Source of the DNA: Pseudomonadota bacterium
GTDB lineage: Bacteria; Myxococcota; Polyangia; Polyangiales; Polyangiaceae
NCBI GenBank assembly: GCA_023419055.1
Contig: JAEZYO010000296.1
Coordinates: forward strand, 1-6,654
Direction of reading: 5' to 3'
Length of the DNA stretch: 6,654 nucleotides
This document shows, one piece after another, positions 1 to 5,707 of the stretch; positions within the stretch are counted from its first letter, which is position 1; each line of letters opens with the position of its first letter. Made by a program: the position numbers and the translations under genes. Below the pieces are notes generated by a model, which was not told the DNA's origin, did no database searches, and worked only from the letters and a program-made list of their open reading frames with translations.

Positions 1-1384
1 CCAGCATCTTTCCGTTGGGTGAGAAGGCGGGCATCATGAACCCCATCCCGTCTTCTTCGGGGACCATGTCGTCGAGCCCGCTGTCGGCGATCACATCGCC
101 GCTCTTCGTCACGCCGAGCGAGATGAACTTCGACCCGGGGACGCGCTCACCGTCGACCAGGTTCGACTGCGCTCCGAAGACGACGTACTTGCCGTCCGGA
201 GTGAGCGCAGAGTTGGCGCCCGACTTCGTCGTCTGGGTGATGAGCTCGCCCTGCGGCAGGCTGAACGACGCCCAGGCGCGCGTCTTGCCGTAGGCCGCGG
301 CGTAGGGCGCCTCCGAAGGCGCCGACGGATCTTCCACCGTAGCGACCAGCGTCGAGCCGTCCGCGCTCACCGAGTGACACCCCATGCAGCGCCCCTCGTT
401 CAGCTTCTCGGGCATGGAGCCGGTGCCCGGCTGAATACGCGTGATGCTGCCCTTTCGTTCGGCGCCGATGCCGGACGCCATCCAGTAGTAGATCGCTCCG
501 CGCAAGCTCTCCGGCGCGATCGTGAAGCTGACGCTTGCGGAGGCGTACGCGGTCTCGGACTCTGCGTCCCAGCGCGTCACGCTGAGCTCGAGGGGCTCCT
601 TCGAGTTCGAGGCGGTCACGCGCTCCCAGACGTCTTGCGGCACGCGCGCCTGTCCCGGCGCGTCCACCGCCTGATAGAGATCGTAGGTGTAGTTCGACTG
701 TGAGAGGCGGATCTTGTAGACGTCGCCGCTCGGATTCGGCGCGTCCCACATGATGAGCGGGGAGGTCAAACCGAGCGCGAACACCGTCTCGTCGTACGGA
801 TAGAGCAGCTCGTCCAGGGACGGATCCTGCTCGAGGTCCTCCTCGTCGAGCGCGTCGAGCACCGCGTCCGAGATGTCGCCCTCCACCTCGCGCTGGACGA
901 TCTTCACCTCGAGCGTCGCGACCGCCTCGAGACCGCCGTAGATGGCATGCAAGGTTCCCTTGCCTGCGACGAGCCCGCTCGCGGTCAGCACCGTGGGCGA
1001 ACCCTGCGCGACCGAGGCCAGGTCGGGCCGATCGAACTCGAGCGCCTCCGCGCTCACCCTGCGGGTGTCGCCGGAGCCGTAAGTGGCCTTGAGCTCGAAG
1101 CTCGAGGTGTCGACGGAGTCCCCGTCGAGCACGAGGACCGCGCTCGGTGGATCGAACTCGAGCGCGCTCGGCACCTCGACGTCCCCCGCGCCCCCGATGC
1201 TGACGGTGCCGCCGCTTCCCGTCCCCGAGCTCCCGCCGGAGGCAGACTTCCCCCCGAGGCCCCCGTCCGAATCAGCCGCGGGATCTCCACCACCGCTACA
1301 ACCAAGAAACGCTGCCCCAACGACGCAAGCCCCGAGCAAAGTGCTGCCCAGGAGTCGTCGTCGACCCGGAATGCGACGTGACAT
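1..1384 (-). CDS. Large lipoprotein with Ig-like domain, CXXCH motif and TolB-like propeller (partial, C-terminus outside window)
   Basis: The frame is open from the ATG at 1384 to the left edge, giving 461 residues. An Arg-rich start (RR at 3-4, RRR at 8-10) and a hydrophobic stretch end in a lipobox, FLGC, with Cys29 as the likely lipidated residue; LGAC at Cys20 is a less likely alternative. The run R8-R9-R10-L11-L12 also resembles a Tat motif. A Gly/Ser linker (about 30-65) follows. Residues about 74-163 resemble a BIG2 bacterial Ig-like domain, with ATYGSGDTRRVSA and a closing AIYGGLEAVATLEV. An acidic spacer and a second beta-sandwich (about 200-295) precede C333-M-G-C-H337, a heme-c attachment motif. 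After it come PD40/TolB-like blades: SADGSTLV, LTPDGKYVVF and SPNGKML. It is probably anchored in the outer membrane or periplasm. The substrate is unknown. Heme binding is inferred from the motif alone. There is no Shine-Dalgarno sequence before the ATG. Confidence 0.86.
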   Translation of the reverse strand, partial: MSRRIPGRRRLLGSTLLGACVVGAAFLGCSGGGDPAADSDGGLGGKSASGGSSGTGSGGTVSIGGAGDVEVPSALEFDPPSAVLVLDGDSVDTSSFELKATYGSGDTRRVSAEALEFDRPDLASVAQGSPTVLTASGLVAGKGTLHAIYGGLEAVATLEVKIVQREVEGDISDAVLDALDEEDLEQDPSLDELLYPYDETVFALGLTSPLIMWDAPNPSGDVYKIRLSQSNYTYDLYQAVDAPGQARVPQDVWERVTASNSKEPLELSVTRWDAESETAYASASVSFTIAPESLRGAIYYWMASGIGAERKGSITRIQPGTGSMPEKLNEGRCMGCHSVSADGSTLVATVEDPSAPSEAPYAAAYGKTRAWASFSLPQGELITQTTKSGANSALTPDGKYVVFGAQSNLVDGERVPGSKFISLGVTKSGDVIADSGLDDMVPEEDGMGFMMPAFSPNGKML

Positions 1385-1390
1385 GGCTCG

Positions 1391-1419
1391 ATCGTACGGT
1401 CCGCGATTCGTACCATCAA
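1391..1419 (-). promoter_or_regulatory. Candidate sigma-70-type promoter for the lipoprotein gene
   Basis: Read on the minus strand, TTGATG (1419-1414) and TACGAT (1396-1391) are separated by exactly 17 bp. Each matches the consensus at four of six positions. The -10 box ends only 6 bp before the ATG at 1384, so transcription would begin at or very near the start codon. That fits the absence of a Shine-Dalgarno sequence. The match is modest and untested. Confidence 0.35.
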
Positions 1420-1443
1420 GACACAAACTTCTAGCAACAGCGT

Positions 1444-1469
1444 AGTCCCGGGTAGGACTTCGGCGCCGA
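1444..1469 (-). terminator. Weak inverted repeats after the pump operon
   Basis: Two small dyads lie between the fusion-protein stop and the lipoprotein start. One is a perfect 10-bp palindrome, TCGGCGCCGA (1460-1469). The other is AGTCCT/GGGACT with a 4-base loop (1444-1459) and one G-T pair. Neither is followed by a real T-run, so termination here is only a possibility. If it terminates poorly, the lipoprotein could be read through from the pump operon. Confidence 0.2.
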
Positions 1470-1478
1470 TCGACGCCT

Positions 1479-2372
1479 TCAGTGCCGAGCGATCTCGACT
1501 TCGACGCGCTGTCCGAGCTTCAGCGGAAGTGGCTCGCTCAACTTGATCTTCACGAGCAGGACGCGCGTATCGACGGGGCGCGAGGGATCGAGCGGCTTCA
1601 GCTGTCTCGGCACGACCTGGTCGGGGATCTCTTCGATCGTGCCGTTCCAGCGCGCACCTGTGTGTCCCTCTGCGCGGATCTCGACCGGTGCGCCCACCTT
1701 TACCCGCGCTGCGTCGAACTCTCCTACCTCCGCTTCGATTCGGAGCCGTGACAGGTCGACGATGGTGACGAGCGGCGACCCGGCAGCGAGCATCTCGCCC
1801 TCGTCCGCGAACCGCGCGGTGATCGTGCCGTCGATCGGGGCCACCAGCTTGGCCTTCTCGAGCACGACCCCGAGTCTCGCCGCGGACGCCTGCAGGGACG
1901 TCTTTCGCCCGCGCGCGGAGCGAGCGTCGTGAGCGCTGCGATCGCGAGCGGCCTTGGCCACCACGTTCTGCGAAAACAGCTGATCCGCACGGCCTTCCTC
2001 GAGCTCGAAATACTCGATGTCCGCCTGAGCCTCGCGCACTCGAGCCCACGCCTCGTGGAGCGCCGCGCGCTGCTCCTTCACGTCGAGCTCGGCGAGCAGC
2101 TGCCCCTTCTTCACGGCGTCCTTTTCTCGAACGGAGAGCGAGAGCAAGCGGCCCGACAGCTCCGCGCCGAGGGTCACCTCCGCGCCCGGGTAGGCGACGA
2201 CGCGCCCCTCCGCGAGGACCCGTTCGACCTCCACGGCGGGCTTGGCCAAAGCGGCGGGGATCACGCCTTCTCCGCGGCGAAGCTTGTGCCACTCGTACGC
2301 GCCCACGCCGAGCGCGAGGCTCGCGAGCAAGAGTAAACCGGTGCGTTGCTTGATGGCGTCGATCACGTTCAT
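1479..2372 (-). CDS. Periplasmic membrane fusion protein of an ABC exporter (HlyD/MacA/DevB type)
   Basis: This 297-residue adaptor would link an inner-membrane ABC transporter to an outer-membrane channel. A single N-terminal membrane segment (about 12-26) anchors it, with the rest in the periplasm. The order is typical of the family: first lipoyl half (about 54-98, with GAELSGRLLSLSVREKDAVKKG), alpha-helical coiled-coil hairpin (about 99-172), second lipoyl half (about 175-207, with LVAPIDGTITARFADEGEML), then a beta-barrel region to about 290 (EAEVGEFDAARVKVGAPV). It is shorter than MacA (around 370 residues), so the last membrane-proximal domain looks reduced. The ATG at 2372 follows the ATPase stop by 13 bp. 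The assignment to a fusion protein is firm; the exported substrate cannot be told. Confidence 0.92.
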   Translation of the reverse strand: MNVIDAIKQRTGLLLLASLALGVGAYEWHKLRRGEGVIPAALAKPAVEVERVLAEGRVVAYPGAEVTLGAELSGRLLSLSVREKDAVKKGQLLAELDVKEQRAALHEAWARVREAQADIEYFELEEGRADQLFSQNVVAKAARDRSAHDARSARGRKTSLQASAARLGVVLEKAKLVAPIDGTITARFADEGEMLAAGSPLVTIVDLSRLRIEAEVGEFDAARVKVGAPVEIRAEGHTGARWNGTIEEIPDQVVPRQLKPLDPSRPVDTRVLLVKIKLSEPLPLKLGQRVEVEIARH

Positions 2373-2378
2373 GGTGGA

Positions 2379-2382
2379 CTCC
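2379..2382 (-). promoter_or_regulatory. Shine-Dalgarno site of the fusion-protein gene
   Basis: GGAG on the minus strand lies 6 bases before the ATG at 2372, inside the 13-bp junction after the ATPase stop. It fixes this start codon and supports co-translation from one transcript. Confidence 0.7.
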
Positions 2383-2385
2383 GTG

Positions 2386-3057
2386 TCAGGCGGCGATGCG
2401 ACCGTCTTCGATGCGAATCACGCGATCGGTGACGCGCCGCACCTTGGGGTCGTGGGTCACGATCAGGAGCGCCCGCCCTTCTTTGCGCGCGAGCTCGCTG
2501 AAGAGGTCGAGGATCTGACCGGCCACCTGCGAGTCGAGGTTCGCGGTGGGCTCGTCGGCGAAGACGACGTCCGGCGACGCCGCGAGGGCGCGAGCGATGG
2601 CCACGCGCTGCTTCTGTCCACCCGAGAGATCGCGGGGCAAGAACCGCGCGCGGTCTCCAAGCCCCACGCGCTCGATCAACCCGAGCGCTTGACGACGCGC
2701 CTCGGCGCCTTCCACACCCTTCAAGTTGAGGGCGTACTCGACGTTCTCGAGCGCCGAGAGGGCCGGAAACAAGTTGAACTGCTGAAAGACGAAGCCGATG
2801 TGACGCCGCCGGAGAGCGTGCAGGCGCGCGGGGCGCGACGCCTCCACCGGCTGTCCGGCGATAGAGACGCTCCCGCTCGACGCCGACAGCAGACACCCGA
2901 GGATCGAGATCAGCGTGGTCTTGCCGGAGCCCGACGGCCCCTCGAGCGCGACGACCTCCCCGGCCCGCACCGACAGGCTCGCCCCGCGGAGGACGCTCAC
3001 GGTCTCCCTTCCCTCGCGGAAGGTCTTGGTCACGTCGACGGCTTCAACGGCAATCAT
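2386..3057 (-). CDS. ABC exporter ATP-binding protein (LolD/MacB/DevA type)
   Basis: This 223-residue cytoplasmic ATPase would power the adjacent FtsX-type permease. All nucleotide-binding motifs are intact: Walker A GPSGSGKTT (40-48), Q-loop Gln92 in FVFQQFNLFP, signature LSGGQKQR (144-151), Walker B VVFADE (164-169) with catalytic Glu169, D-loop NLDS (173-176) and H-loop His202. The length and the sequence around the Q-loop match the LolD/MacB/DevA group, which drives mechanotransmission-type exporters. The gene starts 10 bp after the permease stop and is followed by the fusion protein, so it is one part of a three-component pump. LolD itself is less likely, because the partners here are a DevC-like permease and an HlyD-type adaptor. 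Confidence 0.96.
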   Translation of the reverse strand: MIAVEAVDVTKTFREGRETVSVLRGASLSVRAGEVVALEGPSGSGKTTLISILGCLLSASSGSVSIAGQPVEASRPARLHALRRRHIGFVFQQFNLFPALSALENVEYALNLKGVEGAEARRQALGLIERVGLGDRARFLPRDLSGGQKQRVAIARALAASPDVVFADEPTANLDSQVAGQILDLFSELARKEGRALLIVTHDPKVRRVTDRVIRIEDGRIAA

Positions 3058-3062
3058 GAGCG

Positions 3063-3068
3063 CTCCTT
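3063..3068 (-). promoter_or_regulatory. Shine-Dalgarno site of the ATPase gene
   Basis: AAGGAG on the minus strand lies 5 bases before the ATG at 3057 and overlaps the last base of the permease stop codon. It is one of the strongest ribosome-binding sites in the window and suggests coupled translation with the permease. Confidence 0.8.
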
Positions 3069-4195
3069 CAGGTGCGGAACACCAAGGCCGGATCGATGGT
3101 CGCGACCTTGCGAAACGAAACCAGCGCCGAGAGCAGGCAGAGCACTACCGTTCCGACGAAGACGGTGCCGGTGAGCTCCGGCGAAATGATGAGCTTCAAA
3201 TCGGCCTTCGCGATCACCGGCTCGAGCAGCTGCGCGGGCACGTAACCGAGCACGAAGCCGACGCCGGCCGCGATCGACGCTTGCTTGCCGAGCATGCGGT
3301 AAATGTCGAGGTTCGTCCCGCCGATGGCCTTCACCGTGCCGAACTCCTTCAGGTGCTCCATGGTCGACGTGTAGAGCGTCTGCGCCACCACGACGATCCC
3401 CACCAGGCAGCCCAGAAAGACCGTCAGGAAGGCGTTGAAGCCCATTCCGGTGTTCTCGATCCAGTAGCTGCGCGAGCGCTCGGCCCACTCGTCGCTCGTA
3501 TAGACGTCGTTGTACGGGAGGCGCGCTCGGATCTCGCTCCGTACACGCGCGACGTCGGCGCCCGGCGCGAGCTTGACGACGATGTAGCTGCTCTTGCCCT
3601 CGAGCATGTCGGGCTGGAGCGCTTGCGCGCGCTCGAAATCCATGAACCCGAGCGGAGTCGTGGTAAAGCTCTTGGCCTCGCGCGTCGTGCCGATGATCTT
3701 GAGCCTCTGACCGAACACCTCACGGTAGTCACCGGCCGAGAACGCGCCGAAGCGGCGAGAGGCCGATTCGTCGAACATGATGAAGTCGCCTCGCTTCAGA
3801 TCCCGGACGTCGCCGGACGTCACGTTCCAGGGGACGCCCCACTTCGTGAAGTCCTCCATCGCGTAGACGATCGCGGTCTCCTCCGCGCCGTTCGGCAGCG
3901 AGACCTGCATGTAGGAGAGGATGAGGTTGTCCGCGCGTTCGACCCCGGGCAGCGAACGGATCCGGTACACGTTCGACTCGGGAAACTGGTGCACGAAGTC
4001 GAGCGTCGGCGAGTTCTTGGACGTGATCCAGAGGTCGGCGTCGAGCTTTCGAATCGTGATCGTGGAGTTGTCGAGCAAGCCCACGAAGAGCCCCACCTGG
4101 ACCAGCACCAACGTCACGGCGAAGGCCACGCCCGAGACCGTGATCAGGAAGCGGACCTTGTCGTAGAGCAGGGTCTTGAGACCGAGATCGACCAT
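3068..4195 (-). CDS. ABC exporter permease, FtsX/MacB fold, DevC-like
   Basis: This 375-residue inner-membrane subunit has the four-helix FtsX/MacB layout: TM1 about 16-41, a large periplasmic domain about 42-250, TM2 about 252-272, TM3 about 305-325 and TM4 about 342-362. The cytoplasmic loop after TM2 (EHLKEFGTVKAIGGTN, 280-295) is the conserved FtsX segment that contacts the ATPase. The C-terminal IDPALVFR resembles the usual family ending. The N-terminal LYDKVRFLITVSGVAFAVTL and the total size point to the DevC branch more than to full MacB, whose ATPase is fused. The frame stays open upstream to 4423, but the ATG at 4195 is preferred. It overlaps the repressor stop by one base (TGATG), has GAAGGGG 5 bases upstream, and begins the family-like sequence. 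Upstream residues are Arg/Gly/Pro-rich shadow of the repressor gene. Confidence 0.93.
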   Translation of the reverse strand: MVDLGLKTLLYDKVRFLITVSGVAFAVTLVLVQVGLFVGLLDNSTITIRKLDADLWITSKNSPTLDFVHQFPESNVYRIRSLPGVERADNLILSYMQVSLPNGAEETAIVYAMEDFTKWGVPWNVTSGDVRDLKRGDFIMFDESASRRFGAFSAGDYREVFGQRLKIIGTTREAKSFTTTPLGFMDFERAQALQPDMLEGKSSYIVVKLAPGADVARVRSEIRARLPYNDVYTSDEWAERSRSYWIENTGMGFNAFLTVFLGCLVGIVVVAQTLYTSTMEHLKEFGTVKAIGGTNLDIYRMLGKQASIAAGVGFVLGYVPAQLLEPVIAKADLKLIISPELTGTVFVGTVVLCLLSALVSFRKVATIDPALVFRT

Positions 4196-4911
4196 CAGCG
4201 CCCCTTCTTTCCGCGAGCCGCCGCGCGCCGGCTCGGCTTCTTCCAAGCCTCGGCGAGCACCTTCTCGAGCTTCGGCATCGCGCTCGCGGGGTCCCGGAGC
4301 AGCCCGTTCATGGCGACCGTGAGGGCCGCACGAGCGAGCTCTTCCCTCGGGAGCATCGGCAACCAGCCCTGCTCTTTGGGGAGGTTCAGGTCGAGCGCCG
4401 CCACGCCGTGCACGATCGCCCACATCGTCTGAGCGACGAGGTGAGGCTCGTCGAGCTCCTTCCGCAACTTGCCTGCGCGCAAGAGCTCTTCGACCAGCGC
4501 AAACAGCATGACGTAGGCGTTCTGCGCCGGATCCATCGCCTCGTCGCCTTCGGGCGGCTGCGGCGGCGCCTCGGTCAAGAACATCAAGCGAAATTGCTGC
4601 GGGAACTGGCGAGCAAAGTCGAGGTACGCGAGCCCTACCCAGGCCAGGCGCTCGACCGGATCGGCGACGTGGGCGATCTCGAGGAAGCGCTGGGCGAAGG
4701 CCGCGAAGTCTTGCCGGCAGAGCTCGCGAAACAGCGCTTCCTTGTCGGCGAAATGACCGTAGAGCGCGGTCGCCGAATACTCGATGCGCTTCGCGATCTC
4801 GCGCATCGTGACGGCCTCGTAGCCGCGCTGCGCAAACAGCTCGCGCGCCGCGTCCAGGATCTTCTGCCGGAGCTCTTGGCGTTCACGCTCGCGGCGCTCG
4901 CTGCTGCCCAT
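4195..4911 (-). CDS. TetR/AcrR-family transcriptional repressor, probable regulator of the pump
   Basis: This 238-residue protein has an N-terminal TetR DNA-binding domain at about 15-61. The helix-turn-helix is in VTMREIAKRIEYSATALYGHF (34-54), followed by the typical DKEALF. The ligand-binding half carries W164-A-I-V-H168-G169, the signature of the WHG-type TetR C-terminal domain, and FRLMFL near 107-112. A basic tail (RRAAARGKKGR) ends the protein. It is the first gene of the pump operon, and its stop overlaps the permease start, so it is presumably co-transcribed with the pump it controls. The ATG at 4911 is the earliest possible start: an in-frame stop lies at 4924-4926. There is no Shine-Dalgarno sequence, so it may be translated from a leaderless transcript. 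Its inducer is unknown and may be a pump substrate. Confidence 0.95.
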   Translation of the reverse strand: MGSSERRERERQELRQKILDAARELFAQRGYEAVTMREIAKRIEYSATALYGHFADKEALFRELCRQDFAAFAQRFLEIAHVADPVERLAWVGLAYLDFARQFPQQFRLMFLTEAPPQPPEGDEAMDPAQNAYVMLFALVEELLRAGKLRKELDEPHLVAQTMWAIVHGVAALDLNLPKEQGWLPMLPREELARAALTVAMNGLLRDPASAMPKLEKVLAEAWKKPSRRAAARGKKGR

Positions 4912-4965
4912 AACGACGTTGATCTAGTTAACAACGTTAAGAACGTCAACGGCGTTAGGATCTTC
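4912..4965. repeat. Three tandem 18-bp repeats, candidate operator array of the TetR-family repressor
   Basis: Units start at 4912, 4930 and 4948 with no gap. Each opens with a near-palindromic 9-mer: AACGACGTT, AACAACGTT and AACGGCGTT (consensus AACRRCGTT). The first and third are perfect odd palindromes of the form AACG-N-CGTT. Units 2 and 3 agree at 13 of 18 positions. The unit before the first lies in the repressor gene and the one after the third shows no match, so the array is exactly three units. It directly abuts the repressor ATG and covers the best promoter match. Operator function is inferred; the repeats are seen directly. Confidence 0.6.
4921..4949 (-). promoter_or_regulatory. 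Candidate promoter of the repressor-pump operon
   Basis: On the minus strand, TTGACG (4949-4944; five of six to the sigma-70 -35 box) is followed after 17 bp by TAGATC (4926-4921; three of six to the -10 box). The -35 box straddles the boundary of repeat units 2 and 3, and the -10 box lies in unit 1. A bound repressor would therefore occlude it. Transcription would start only a few bases before the ATG at 4911. The weak -10 keeps confidence moderate. Confidence 0.42.
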
Positions 4966-5005
4966 TTAAGAATCCCCGCCCAACGACTCCGAGGAAGGCA
5001 ATGAA

Positions 5006-5024
5006 TTCCGAGACTTGCTCGGAA
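5006..5024. repeat. Perfect 7-bp inverted repeat upstream of the cyclotransferase gene
   Basis: TTCCGAG (5006-5012) and CTCGGAA (5018-5024) can form a hairpin with a 5-base loop. TCCGAG also occurs at 4988-4993, so CTCGGA could pair with either copy, giving two mutually exclusive structures. No T-run follows on either strand, so it does not look like a terminator. A role in the leader RNA of the plus-strand gene or as a protein-binding site is possible. Confidence 0.35.
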
Positions 5025-5065
5025 GTTCTAGGCGCTGTCCCCCGAGCCCTGCGTAAGATGCCCTG

Positions 5066-5497
5066 GTGTCCGCCGATCGGGTCCTTCTGTTCGTGTACGG
5101 CCTCGAGCTCGAGGGTGAGCGCGATCACGATCTCCTCGCCGGGTCCGAGCTCGTGGGCGTGGTGCGAACCCTACCGCGCTACACGCTCGCCGACCTCGGG
5201 GTTTATCCGAGCCTGATTGAGGGCGGCGCCGTCGCCGTCGTCGGAGAGCTCTATCGCGCCGACAAGCAGGTACGCTTCGCCTTGGACGTGAAGAAGGAGT
5301 GTCCCGTGCTCTTCCGCCGGGGCAACGTCGAGCTCGAAGGCGGTGTGACCGCGGAGACCTACTTCATGCGGGAGGAGCAGGTGCGCGGGAAACGCCGCCT
5401 CAAGCAAGGCAGCTGGAAAGAGCGCTTCGCCCCGCGTCCGCGAGCCGACGTCGGCGGGCCGATCGTCAGCTACGCGCGCAAGCGCTTCCTCCGCTGA
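5066..5497 (+). CDS. Gamma-glutamylcyclotransferase / AIG2-family protein
   Basis: This 143-residue cytoplasmic protein matches the small gamma-glutamylcyclotransferase-like fold. Known family members cyclise gamma-glutamyl amines or amino acids to 5-oxoproline. The pattern seen is: opening strand and glycine loop VLLFVYGLELEG (6-17), then LVGVVRTLPRYTLADLGVYP (29-48), GAVAVVGELY (54-63), and ALDVKKECP (72-80), where Glu78 sits at the usual catalytic-acid position. The glycine loop reads YG-LE, whereas the family usually has YGTL or YGSL, so substrate preference may differ. The GTG at 5066 is chosen because an in-frame stop lies at 5054-5056 and later starts would remove the first strand. Its Shine-Dalgarno sequence is weak. 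It is transcribed divergently from the pump operon and shares the 154-bp intergenic region. Confidence 0.85.
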   Translation: MSADRVLLFVYGLELEGERDHDLLAGSELVGVVRTLPRYTLADLGVYPSLIEGGAVAVVGELYRADKQVRFALDVKKECPVLFRRGNVELEGGVTAETYFMREEQVRGKRRLKQGSWKERFAPRPRADVGGPIVSYARKRFLR

Positions 5498-5539
5498 GCG
5501 GCTGGCTCTTCGACCCGGCAATCACAAGCTGACACGCTC

Positions 5540-5568
5540 GGGTGGGGTGACGTCACTCGACCTCACCC
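5540..5568 (+). terminator. GC-rich hairpin after the cyclotransferase gene, possible terminator
   Basis: GGGTGGGGT (5540-5548) can pair with ACCTCACCC (5560-5568) as a 9-bp stem with one G-U pair and an 11-base loop. It begins 43 bp after the stop at 5497, between convergent genes, where terminators are expected. It lacks a following T-run, so it is not a canonical intrinsic terminator. The G-U pair would be an A-C mismatch in minus-strand RNA, which favours a plus-strand role. Confidence 0.3.
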
Positions 5569-5696
5569 ATCCTGAGCCTCGGTACGGTGGCGCTCAGCGC
5601 CGGCGCCAACGACTTCCGCTTCCGCGTCTCGGGCAAGAACGCCGCCAGCACGACTACGATCTCTTCTTCGACGCTGTGAAGCTACAGAAGCTTTGA
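5551..5696 (+). pseudogene. Truncated, frameshifted remnant of a carbohydrate-binding-like beta-sandwich gene (C-terminal end)
   Basis: The frame from 5551 reads LGTVALSAGANDFRFRVSG then KNAAS up to 5649, and soon stops at 5677. From 5655 another frame continues the same domain as YDLFFDAVKLQKL and ends at a TGA (5694-5696). Joined, these give the closing strands typical of carbohydrate-binding-like beta-sandwich domains: 'LGTVxLxAGxNxFRFxVxGKN', then 'YDLxxDxVxL'. A one-base loss (or two-base gain) between 5650 and 5654 explains the shift. A stop at 5548-5550 and the cyclotransferase gene just upstream leave no room for the rest of the gene. It is therefore a decayed tail, not a sequencing slip in an intact gene. 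The parent family is judged from remembered sequence patterns. Confidence 0.6.
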
Positions 5697-5707
5697 GCGA
5701 AGCTCCC

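Noticed and set aside
1054..2292. A 412-residue minus-strand frame overlapping the fusion protein and lipoprotein starts
   Set aside because: Its product is low-complexity Arg/Gly/Ala sequence with no recognisable domain, and it overlaps two well-supported genes in another frame.
4196..4423. A 76-residue N-terminal extension of the permease
   Set aside because: The extension lies fully inside the repressor gene in another frame and reads as Arg/Gly/Pro-rich shadow. The ATG at 4195 has a Shine-Dalgarno sequence, a stop/start overlap and family-like sequence.
2915..4432. A 505-residue open frame on the plus strand opposite the permease and ATPase genes
   Set aside because: It is an Arg/Glu/His-rich antisense shadow caused by high GC at third positions. 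The opposite strand encodes clear ABC-transporter proteins with all motifs intact.
5001..5216. A 71-codon plus-strand frame as an ordinary protein gene
   Set aside because: After 5066 it is a Ser/Cys-rich shadow of the cyclotransferase frame. Only the Shine-Dalgarno/ATG at its start is notable, so it is kept as a leader idea and not as a gene.
5171..5521. A 116-residue minus-strand frame opposite the cyclotransferase gene
   Set aside because: The plus strand carries the family motifs; this frame has none and no ribosome-binding site.
5548..5555. TGACGTCA palindrome as a CRP/CREB-like regulator site
   Set aside because: It sits in the loop region of a hairpin between convergent genes, where no promoter is expected. 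An 8-bp palindrome can easily arise by chance.
5679..5707. Small AAGCTT/GAAGC repeats after the methyltransferase-like stop as a terminator
   Set aside because: The possible stems are only about 4 bp and have no T-run, too weak to call.
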